Of a stretch of 34,776 nucleotides of DNA, positions 23,122 to 30,731 are shown in pieces. The position numbers and the translations under genes were made by a program. Source of the stretch: Mollicutes bacterium (GTDB taxonomy: Bacteria; Bacillota_I; Bacilli_A; Izemoplasmatales; Izemoplasmataceae). Position 1 is the first letter of the stretch; the number at the start of each line of letters is the position of its first letter. Under the pieces are notes generated by a model. It was given only the letters and a program-made list of their open reading frames with translations, made no database searches and was not told the origin of the DNA. The stretch is taken from NCBI GenBank assembly GCA_003557505.1, contig PWOH01000113.1:1-34776 (forward strand), written 5' to 3'.

Positions 23122-23994
23122 ATGTATATTATATTATATAATCCTTTATCTAAAAATAAAAAAGCCAAACGAACGACAAAAAAAGTCGTTGACGCCTTTA
23201 AAAAGGAAAAGGTGCCTTTCAGGTTGAAAAGTCTATTAAAAATAAAGGACATCGAAGATTATATCAAAAAAACCCCGAAAAATATAAAAATTTTACTTTT
23301 AGGTGGAGATGGCACCATCAATACCTTCATCAATAAAACGTTTAATCTCGCCATTGAAAACGAAATCTATTTAAAAGGCAATGGATCGGGCAATGATTTT
23401 TTACGCTCACTGAAACGTCAAAAACCGACAAAACAGGCCATCATGCGACTTACATACAATGACAAAAATCGCTATTTCATGAACGGCAGTGGCTTTGGGC
23501 TTGATGGACAGATCGCACATTTAGTGAATCAATCCGTCCGAAAAAATCGTTTTAATTACTTTGTGAACACCTTAAAATCATTCTTTACCTTCAAACCGAA
23601 ATATACCGAAGTTTCTATTGACTCGAAATTGTATACTTTTAAAAAGGCCTATTTAGTGAATGTCAACAACGGTGAATGTATCGGGGGTGGGATGCGGATA
23701 ACTCCACAAGCTAGATTGGATGAACCTTCTGTAGATGTGGTTGTCGTTCATCGTATTCCCAAGCCTTTCTTATTCTTTATTTTCCTAAGTGTTTACTTTG
23801 GCAAACACACCTTCTTTAAACGCTATGTCTTTTATAAAAAAGGCAAACACGTTAAAGCCACGATGTTTTCACCCCAAGTTTCCCAATGTGATGGGGAAAC
23901 GTTTGAGAAGACCAGTGAAATCGAAATCAGTCCCACAAATAAATTTGCGAACTTCAAAGTTTTCGATATGAATGATGTTTTAAAAAACACGTAA
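23122..23994 (+). CDS. Diacylglycerol kinase / YegS-family lipid kinase
   Basis: YNPLSKNKKAK N-term, LLLGGDGTINTFIN, GNGSGNDFLRSL, IGGGMRITPQARLDE. Confidence 0.92.
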   Translation: MYIILYNPLSKNKKAKRTTKKVVDAFKKEKVPFRLKSLLKIKDIEDYIKKTPKNIKILLLGGDGTINTFINKTFNLAIENEIYLKGNGSGNDFLRSLKRQKPTKQAIMRLTYNDKNRYFMNGSGFGLDGQIAHLVNQSVRKNRFNYFVNTLKSFFTFKPKYTEVSIDSKLYTFKKAYLVNVNNGECIGGGMRITPQARLDEPSVDVVVVHRIPKPFLFFIFLSVYFGKHTFFKRYVFYKKGKHVKATMFSPQVSQCDGETFEKTSEIEISPTNKFANFKVFDMNDVLKNT

Positions 23995-24019
23995 CCAAGC
24001 GGTTAACGTGTTTTTTTAT
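23981..24019. terminator. Bidirectional terminator between the lipid kinase and pgi genes
   Basis: Inverted repeat AAAAACACGTAACC aagc GGTTAACGTGTTTTTTT (one bulge), A-tract on one side and T-tract on the other, between convergent genes. Confidence 0.8.
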
Positions 24020-24020
24020 A

Positions 24021-25340
24021 CTATTTAAGCCGTTTTTTAATCGCTTTGGTTTCCGCTTCGAATCCCGGTTTTTCTAATAAAGCAAACATATTTTTCTTAT
24101 ACGCCTCAACACCAGGTTGATCAAATGGATTGACATCAAGAAGATAACCACTTAGTGCACAGCTTAATTCAAAGAAATACACAAGATAACCAAAGCTGAA
24201 AGCATTCATTTCATCGATTTCTAAGAGGATGCTTGGTGCGCCACCATCCATATGGGCGAGTAATGTGCCTTGCATCGCTTGTTTATTGATGGTATCAACG
24301 CTTAGGTCGCTTAGGTAGTTCAAGCCGTCCAAATCATCAGCGGTTTTCGGAATTTTAAAGTCCTCTTTCGGCTTCTTGATTGAAACAACGGTTTCAAAGA
24401 GATGACGTTCGCCTTCTTGAATATATTGACCCAATGAATGTAGATCGGTCGTAAAGCCTGCGCTTGAAGGATAAATCCCTTTATTCTCTTTTCCTTCTGA
24501 TTCACCGAATAATTGTTTCCACCATTCGGCAATAAAGGCCATCTTCGGTTCGTAATGGATGAAGAGTTCGACATTTTTCCCACTGTCATATAATGCGTTT
24601 CTAGCCGCTACATATTGATAGACAGGATTTGATTTTTCCCTAGAATTAAACGTTTCCCGTGCTTTTATCGCACCATCTAACATCGCTTCAATGTCAATGC
24701 CTGCGGCTGCGATTGGTAAGAGTCCTACTGGAGATAAGACACTATAACGTCCACCGACGTCATCGGCAATCACAAATGAGTCATAGCCTTCTTGGTTGGC
24801 CAAATAACGAAGCGCGCCTTTTTCCTTATCTGTTGTTGCTACAATTCTATCTTTGGCATTGGCTTTTCCGTAACGTTCTTCAAGTAGTGTCTTAAAGAAG
24901 CGAAAGGCTAAAGCGGGTTCCGTTGTGGTCCCTGATTTTGAGATCACGTTGATGGAGAAATCTTTATCTTTTAAGTAGTCTTTAAGATCTTGCATATATT
25001 CACCACTGATTTGGTGGCCGGCAAAGATGATTTCCGTATCAATTGCGTTTTTAAAATGTGGAGTCAGTGCTTCATACGCAGCTTTAGCGCCTAAGTATGA
25101 CCCACCAATTCCAATGACCAGTACAACATGTGATTGTGAGGATAGCTTAGTGGCAACGCGTTTGATTTCCGGTAAATGTGCTTTCATTTCGTTGGCTAAT
25201 TCTAACCATCCTAAAAAATCATTGCCTTTGCCGGATTTGTTTTCCAGTACTTCGTGGGCTTTTTTAATTCGCTCAAAATAGCCGTTTCCCACCTTTTTTT
25301 CATAGTTACCCAAATAGGATAGGTCTACAGTTAACATCAT
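24021..25340 (-). CDS. pgi: Glucose-6-phosphate isomerase
   Basis: [73 protein letters not shown]. Confidence 0.97.
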   Translation of the reverse strand: MMLTVDLSYLGNYEKKVGNGYFERIKKAHEVLENKSGKGNDFLGWLELANEMKAHLPEIKRVATKLSSQSHVVLVIGIGGSYLGAKAAYEALTPHFKNAIDTEIIFAGHQISGEYMQDLKDYLKDKDFSINVISKSGTTTEPALAFRFFKTLLEERYGKANAKDRIVATTDKEKGALRYLANQEGYDSFVIADDVGGRYSVLSPVGLLPIAAAGIDIEAMLDGAIKARETFNSREKSNPVYQYVAARNALYDSGKNVELFIHYEPKMAFIAEWWKQLFGESEGKENKGIYPSSAGFTTDLHSLGQYIQEGERHLFETVVSIKKPKEDFKIPKTADDLDGLNYLSDLSVDTINKQAMQGTLLAHMDGGAPSILLEIDEMNAFSFGYLVYFFELSCALSGYLLDVNPFDQPGVEAYKKNMFALLEKPGFEAETKAIKKRLK

Positions 25341-25355
25341 ATCACTCCTAATAAT

Positions 25356-25694
25356 TTAGTCCTCATGTGAGCGTTCGTTTAGATCGAAGGAATCAATCCA
25401 TTGTGATAAGTTTTCTTTCAAGGGCTTAAAGCCACTTTTTAAGTGAATTTCTAACCGTTTCTTCCTTGTGTGCAGTCTTTTGTAACTCAGGGAAACTTTA
25501 GAATCATCTTTTTGATCGATGACCATGAATTTGTAGGTTTTGCCTTCACTTAAATAGTCCTCAACTGATTTTACGTAGTTGTCACTGACCTCAGAAATAT
25601 GAACCAATCCGTCGAGAGATTCGTCGATTTGTACAAACGCTCCATAAGATTTAATCGCTGTGACGCGTCCTTTGACAATGTCACCTTTTTTCAT
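25356..25694 (-). CDS. S1-domain RNA-binding protein (YugI/GSP13/CvfD-like)
   Basis: KKGDIVKGRVTAIKSYGAFVQIDESLDGLVHISEVSDNYVKSVEDYLSEGKTYKFMVI; adjacent to pgi. Confidence 0.9.
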   Translation of the reverse strand: MKKGDIVKGRVTAIKSYGAFVQIDESLDGLVHISEVSDNYVKSVEDYLSEGKTYKFMVIDQKDDSKVSLSYKRLHTRKKRLEIHLKSGFKPLKENLSQWIDSFDLNERSHED

Positions 25695-25726
25695 GATTAA
25701 ACACCTCTATGGAATAGCTGTAATTA

Positions 25727-25735
25727 GTATACCAT
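25727..25735 (-). promoter_or_regulatory. Extended -10 promoter for the S1 protein-pgi unit
   Basis: TGGTATACT on the minus strand, directly after the upstream terminator. Confidence 0.45.
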
Positions 25736-25768
25736 AGAAAAAGGAAATCAAAAACTGATTTCCTTTTA
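25733..25768 (-). terminator. Intrinsic terminator overlapping the pgpA-like stop codon
   Basis: 12-bp perfect stem AAAAGGAAATCA (25739-25750)/TGATTTCCTTTT (25756-25767), 5-nt loop. Confidence 0.75.
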
Positions 25769-26278
25769 TCCGTAACGATGAGCGATTGAACTTGCGGCAG
25801 CTGCTGCAATGGCGCCAACAATATCATCCAAAAAGGTATTACACACACCTTCTTTTTTCCCCTCATCATCAAGTCTTTTGATGACACCGGGTTTGAGTTT
25901 GTCGACATATCCAAAATTGGTAAATCCGATGGAGCCATAGACGTTCACAATCGCCAAGGCTAACACTTCATCAACACCATATAATCCATAATCGTTGAGT
26001 AGCATGCTTTTGAGTGGCTCGTCCATATCTCCACGTTCCGCAAAAATATCTAACTCTAAACCCGTCAAAATTGCGTTTTGAACTTCACGTTTCATCACAA
26101 CACGCTCAACATGTTCAAGGCATATTTCAAACGTTAATTTTGAGACATACTTTTTTTGCAAATCATACGTTATTTCAGCAATTTCCGAAAGCTCAACGCC
26201 GCGTTGTGACATCATCTTCACTACCGTATCACGGGTCTTCGTATCATTCACACGGTCATCTTGATAAATTTCTGCCAT
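25766..26278 (-). CDS. Phosphatidylglycerophosphatase A family protein (YutG-like)
   Basis: VYGSIGFTNFGYVDKLKPGVIKRLDDEGKKEGVCNTFLDDIVGAIAAAAASSIAHRYG matches the PgpA/YutG C-terminal region; located beside nifU-like and yutD-like genes. Confidence 0.85.
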   Translation of the reverse strand: MAEIYQDDRVNDTKTRDTVVKMMSQRGVELSEIAEITYDLQKKYVSKLTFEICLEHVERVVMKREVQNAILTGLELDIFAERGDMDEPLKSMLLNDYGLYGVDEVLALAIVNVYGSIGFTNFGYVDKLKPGVIKRLDDEGKKEGVCNTFLDDIVGAIAAAAASSIAHRYG

Positions 26279-26292
26279 ACTATCCCTCTATT

Positions 26293-26547
26293 CTAAAGTT
26301 GCTCAACACCAATAATGCCAGGTACCTCTTCTAAAAGAATCGCTTCAACACCATCTGTCAATGTAGTATCAATTAATGAGCACCCAACACAAGCACCAAG
26401 CATTTCTACATAAACGATGCCATCCTCATACTTCACGAAACGAATATCGCCACCATCACGTTGGATATAGGGTCTAATTTTTTCAATGACTTCAGCGGCT
26501 TGTTTCTCAATTTCTTTTTGATCCATGTATAACACCTCTTTCTTCAA
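26293..26547 (-). CDS. NifU C-terminal-like Fe-S scaffold (YutI-like)
   Basis: VIEKIRPYIQRDGGDIRFVKYEDGIVYVEMLGACVGCSLIDTTLTDGVEAIL with CxxC. Confidence 0.95.
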   Translation of the reverse strand: MKKEVLYMDQKEIEKQAAEVIEKIRPYIQRDGGDIRFVKYEDGIVYVEMLGACVGCSLIDTTLTDGVEAILLEEVPGIIGVEQL

Positions 26548-26588
26548 GTGTATTATACAAAAGAACGAGAATAGGATGGGAAAAAACG

Positions 26589-26888
26589 CTAATCTTTATT
26601 TTTTTTAACCCGTTGTAAGATAAAGTAAGGCGCATGAGGTGTCGCGCTTTCCATTAAATAATCAAAAATCTGATCTTTGTTTTTATTACTAAATCCTTTT
26701 AAACGTAACATATCCGAACTGTAATCACCGACAATAAATTCATAACGATCAAGATAATCAACATACCGTTCTGTGAAACTGGCCGTCTCAAAACATTCAC
26801 GATAATCTTTAATCAACTCAAAATCGCCGTATTTCGTTTCAATATACTCATAATTCTTAGTTTCATTTTCACTCATAATATCATCCAA
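26589..26888 (-). CDS. yutD: YutD-family protein (DUF1027)
   Basis: DYRECFETASFTERYVDYLDRYEFIVGDYSSDMLRLKGF...YFILQRV resembles YutD; beside yutG- and yutI-like genes. Confidence 0.8.
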   Translation of the reverse strand: MDDIMSENETKNYEYIETKYGDFELIKDYRECFETASFTERYVDYLDRYEFIVGDYSSDMLRLKGFSNKNKDQIFDYLMESATPHAPYFILQRVKKNKD

Positions 26889-27383
26889 TCATAACTTTTT
26901 AATTGTTGGGCCAGGGCTAAGTAACACTATTGCTTCTGCTTGAATAGATTCATGGTTCCCAATGCTATCGACACCTTCACCGGTAGTTGCTTTAATAGAG
27001 ACTTGATCAATAGAAATCTCCAAAATCGCGGCTATGTTTTTGCGCATCGCATCAATATGTGGCGCGAGTTTCGGACTTTCCAGAAATACCATGGTATCGA
27101 GGTTATTGATTGCATAACCTTTCTCTTTAATCATGGCATAGACTTGCTTTAATATCTTTTGCGAATCATAGTCTTTGTACGCATCCGCTGTATCCGGAAA
27201 ATGCTTCCCCAGATCTCCAAGTGCCAAAGCCCCTAGTAATGCTTCACTAATCGCATGCAATAAGACATCTCCATCACTGTGGGCCACACTTTCGTAGGGG
27301 GATTTGATTGCTAAACCGCCTAAAATTAGCCGTTTCCCAGTTGTTAGACGATGAATGTCACGACTAAAGCCTATCTTTAGCAT
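26889..27383 (-). CDS. ispF: 2-C-methyl-D-erythritol 2,4-cyclodiphosphate synthase
   Basis: GFSRDIHRL, AHSDGDVLLHAISEALLGALALGDLGKHFPD, KATTGEGVDSIG. ATG at 27383. Confidence 0.97.
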   Translation of the reverse strand: MLKIGFSRDIHRLTTGKRLILGGLAIKSPYESVAHSDGDVLLHAISEALLGALALGDLGKHFPDTADAYKDYDSQKILKQVYAMIKEKGYAINNLDTMVFLESPKLAPHIDAMRKNIAAILEISIDQVSIKATTGEGVDSIGNHESIQAEAIVLLSPGPTIKKL

Positions 27384-28032
27384 CAAGAATCAACTCCAAT
27401 AATTCCAGATCATTTTGGGTCGTAAATTTAATATTTCTTTGATCCCCTTCAACAACCTTGGCGGGAATAGCTAACGCTTGTTGCACCAAACTCGCATCAC
27501 ACGTAATTTCACTGTGGTTAAGGCTTGCGGCATGGGCTTTAGTAATTACCGAGGCATGAAAGCCTTGCGGGGTTTGAATTCTCACTAATGATTCTCTGGA
27601 TATATCATTTTCAATAAACTGATTATGCACACGTTTGACGGTATCATAAACAGGCAGTGCCAATGTCACAGACTGCGTGGATTTCAAGGCATCCAGTATC
27701 GCAGTGATATTATCTTCGGCGATAAAGGGGCGCGCCCCATCATGAATAAGCACAAACTCTGAATTTACTGCTTCTAGACCGTTTTTTACACTCTGTGTCC
27801 GTGTTTCTCCGCCTTCTATGACAATGACCTTATTTTGTGGGAAACAATGCCTTACAGCGGATATATCATCTTTAGCCGCAACGATGATCACTTGTGAGCA
27901 CCGAGTATCCTGTAAAAATACTTCACTGGCATGTTCGATGATGCTTTTACCAGCAATTTGATGTAAGACTTTATTGTGGCCAAGTTTACTGCGACGGCCT
28001 TTACCGCCTGCTACAATAATGACATCATACAT
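27364..28032 (-). CDS. ispD: 2-C-methyl-D-erythritol 4-phosphate cytidylyltransferase
   Basis: VAGGKGRRSKLGHNKVL, GGETRTQSVKNGLEA, LIHDGARPFI, IQTPQGFHA. ATG at 28032 gives an 8-nt overlap (ATGTATGA) with the upstream gene. Confidence 0.95.
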   Translation of the reverse strand: MYDVIIVAGGKGRRSKLGHNKVLHQIAGKSIIEHASEVFLQDTRCSQVIIVAAKDDISAVRHCFPQNKVIVIEGGETRTQSVKNGLEAVNSEFVLIHDGARPFIAEDNITAILDALKSTQSVTLALPVYDTVKRVHNQFIENDISRESLVRIQTPQGFHASVITKAHAASLNHSEITCDASLVQQALAIPAKVVEGDQRNIKFTTQNDLELLELILDAKDRL

Positions 28033-28570
28033 CGCTATCATGACGGCTTTCATACACTTGATTGTCGGTCACTAATATATCAACGGGGATATCGTGGGCG
28101 CGATTTGGCAGTGCTTCAACACGGAAGTTCTCAAAGACTACGCCTACTTTCAATCCCTGATAATCTTTCAAAAAGGCATCATAATACCCTTTCCCATAGC
28201 CTAATCGGTAAAGCCCGTCATCATAAACCAATCCCGGCACAATTACCGCATCAAGGACTTCTTTGACAACTGGCTTGGCATCCGCAGGTTCCATGACACC
28301 AAGTTGTCCTGGTTTAAAATGCCCTGAATCTTTATAAAAGACAATTTCTTTATTTTCGATTTTTGGATAATAAAGCGTATAGGTATCTTCTAAACTGCGC
28401 ACATCCACTTCATTGCCAATAGGGTTAAATATCCCCAGTTGCTTGATGTTATATGCTTTAAGGACATCGCGCAGAGAAGCTACCAACATATGATTTAACA
28501 TTTTTTTGGTGGCAGGGTCCATATTATTGCGGGTTTCTAAAAATATTTTGCGGAGCGTTTGTTTATCCAT
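28025..28570 (-). CDS. 5-formyltetrahydrofolate cyclo-ligase
   Basis: VIVPGLVYDDGLYRLGYGKGYYDAFL signature. Confidence 0.95.
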   Translation of the reverse strand: MDKQTLRKIFLETRNNMDPATKKMLNHMLVASLRDVLKAYNIKQLGIFNPIGNEVDVRSLEDTYTLYYPKIENKEIVFYKDSGHFKPGQLGVMEPADAKPVVKEVLDAVIVPGLVYDDGLYRLGYGKGYYDAFLKDYQGLKVGVVFENFRVEALPNRAHDIPVDILVTDNQVYESRHDSDV

Positions 28571-28574
28571 AGTA

Positions 28575-29726
28575 TCACCTGATTATGAAGTAGTTGTCTG
28601 TCGTATTATCTTCTAATGCGATATTCAGTGCTTTATCGGCACGTTCAGCAATTTCATCAACGGGTTCATCAAACATTTTGACATGCAGGATACCAAAACA
28701 CGGATACACACTTTCGGTCACATTGCCAAACGTCATGGTGTGATTGATTAAATCGCCACCTTCTTCAAGTGCTCGTTTTAACATTTCCACTTTGCGATGA
28801 TCTGTAATCACCATGGCGAAACGAATTCCGGATAACCTGAAGACAGAATGAATATCTTTTAAAAAGTGGTAAGCTAGTTTTTTAATATATTCGCCCATCA
28901 GTAAGTCTCCGATATCACGCCCATACTGTGAATTGACTTGTGGGATATTGGTCATCTCAAAGGTTACAATCGAATAAGGACTGCGTTTGCGGTTTAAGGA
29001 CTGAATATGTTCGTAATATGCACGATCAATGGTTAGATTGTTTAGCACTTCAATATTGGTTTCAGGGTAGCGTTTAACATCAACCCCTTTTACCACGTTA
29101 ATATACATTTTACGGTTGTGTTGTTGGAGTCTGAACCCTTTTTCTTTAAACCAATGGTAATCGCCTTCTTTTTTAATGCGATAATGGACGGTATATGTTG
29201 GTTTTTTTCTTGAGACTTTCTGAATCGCTTCCAGATAAGATTGTTTATCATCCGGATGCATTTTCATTAACAACGCTTCAAACGAAAACTCGTTATCATC
29301 AAAAGGAATCAGTTTAAGATAATTTTGCGTGCCAAACATCGTATCGTCATCACTTCTAAAAGCAATCCCATCATCAACGAGTTCCAGCATATGAATGAAT
29401 CGTTCTCTTAAGAGTTCACTACGTTCCGCCAAATTATCATAGTCTTTTTTTAACGTTTTGAGTTTATCTTTCGTTTTATCTTTTTTTGAGAGATTTTTTC
29501 CATCAAAAATAAGTAAACTAAATGCAAAGCCTACGTAGATATAGCTTTGGAGGTAAAGAAAAGTAATGTCCGCAAGTTCCAAGATAACGAATAAAATATA
29601 CGCCGTAAGTGCAGGAACGAACAACAAAATATCAAGATCGCCTTTTTTATTACGGATTTTTTTAACGATGATAAAAAATAACCATGTAGCCATAATGATG
29701 ACTTCTAGTGTGATATATTCCCTCAT
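28575..29726 (-). CDS. Membrane protein with TM helices, PAS domain and degenerate GGDEF domain
   Basis: N-terminal hydrophobic helices; PAS_3-like stretch MHPDDKQSYLEAIQKVSRKKPTYTVHYRIKKEGDYHWFKEKGFRL; GGDEF-like fold (RAYYEHIQSLNRKRSPYSIVTFEMTN...YGRDIGDLLMGEYIKKLAYHF...FRLSGIRFAMVI) with SGIRF in place of GGDEF. Confidence 0.75.
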   Translation of the reverse strand: MREYITLEVIIMATWLFFIIVKKIRNKKGDLDILLFVPALTAYILFVILELADITFLYLQSYIYVGFAFSLLIFDGKNLSKKDKTKDKLKTLKKDYDNLAERSELLRERFIHMLELVDDGIAFRSDDDTMFGTQNYLKLIPFDDNEFSFEALLMKMHPDDKQSYLEAIQKVSRKKPTYTVHYRIKKEGDYHWFKEKGFRLQQHNRKMYINVVKGVDVKRYPETNIEVLNNLTIDRAYYEHIQSLNRKRSPYSIVTFEMTNIPQVNSQYGRDIGDLLMGEYIKKLAYHFLKDIHSVFRLSGIRFAMVITDHRKVEMLKRALEEGGDLINHTMTFGNVTESVYPCFGILHVKMFDEPVDEIAERADKALNIALEDNTTDNYFIIR

Positions 29727-29752
29727 ACGGCCCTCCTATCCCAAAGGTACAA

Positions 29753-30493
29753 TTAATTTTGCAGGTATTTCTCTAAGTAAAGCACTAATGATTCATGCGA
29801 GAGGTCTTGATCAAGGTATCCGTCAATCGTTACACTGACTTGCCCGGTCTCTTCACTAACAACAACGGTCAAGGAATCGGTAATCTCACTGATTCCAATC
29901 GCCGCACGGTGTCTTGACCCCAAGTATTTTGGAATCTTCACAGATTCACTTGGCGGGAAGTAAGCACCAGCACATTTAATGATATTTTCTTTTATAATAA
30001 TCGCCCCATCATGAAGCGGCGTCGCCGGCATAAAAATACTACTCATCAATTCACTGCTTAGTGGCGCTTCGATTTGAAACGCATTTTCAATATAATCTTT
30101 CAAAGAGTCACTGCGTTCAAAGGTAATAATGGCACCGATTTTATGACGAGATAAATAATCAATCGCATGTAAGAGTTCTTGTTTGGTATCTTCTTCAATG
30201 GCATTGGAAATCAGAAGTCCGCTTTTGACCCCGACTACTTCCATTATAACTTTAAACTCACTTTGGATAATAATAATTATTAAAATAATGATTGGAACCA
30301 CACGAATCATGACCATCAGCCAATGATCGATGCTTTCAATATTCTGAAATATTTCATAAATAAATATTGTGGAAAATATAAGAAGCACCACTTTTATGAG
30401 GCGATAAGTCCCTAAATTTATCTTCGTACGTATCGTCATGGTAAATATAGCTAAAAGAAAGATATTTAGCGAAAAAACATCATATGTTTCCAT
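29753..30493 (-). CDS. cdaA: Diadenylate cyclase (c-di-AMP synthase) CdaA
   Basis: N-terminal TM helices, then DAC motifs PLHDGAIIIKENII and GSRHRAAIGISEITDSLTVVVSEETGQVSV. ATG 30493 with RBS GGAGG. Confidence 0.96.
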   Translation of the reverse strand: METYDVFSLNIFLLAIFTMTIRTKINLGTYRLIKVVLLIFSTIFIYEIFQNIESIDHWLMVMIRVVPIIILIIIIIQSEFKVIMEVVGVKSGLLISNAIEEDTKQELLHAIDYLSRHKIGAIITFERSDSLKDYIENAFQIEAPLSSELMSSIFMPATPLHDGAIIIKENIIKCAGAYFPPSESVKIPKYLGSRHRAAIGISEITDSLTVVVSEETGQVSVTIDGYLDQDLSHESLVLYLEKYLQN

Positions 30494-30547
30494 TGACTTC
30501 ACCTCCTAGAAAACGAGAAAAATTGCTTTTAAATTGTATCAAGACTG

Positions 30548-30556
30548 ATTATACCA
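30548..30556 (-). promoter_or_regulatory. Extended -10 promoter for cdaA
   Basis: TGGTATAAT on the minus strand 55 nt upstream of the cdaA ATG. Confidence 0.5.
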
Positions 30557-30687
30557 TAGAATATAATTAAATAATTGTGTTTCATAATTTCAGCTAAAAT
30601 TTTTAGAAAAATCATTAAAGGGCATTGTCATGCAATATTCATAGTGATGTGCAAATGTCAAGTCTTAAAGTTGCTGTCATATTGAAG

Positions 30688-30693
30688 TATAAT
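30688..30693 (+). promoter_or_regulatory. -10 element of the ribonucleotide reductase gene
   Basis: TATAAT 38 nt upstream of ATG 30732 (RBS GGAGGG); the -35 is weak. Confidence 0.4.
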
Positions 30694-30731
30694 TAATATC
30701 ACCATCAGAATCAAAATGGAGGGAATTTTTT

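Noticed and set aside
30503-30731. Possible cobalamin riboswitch or NrdR boxes upstream of the B12-type ribonucleotide reductase
   Set aside because: No recognisable B12-box (GCCACTG) or paired NrdR palindromes could be seen; only short AT-rich near-repeats.
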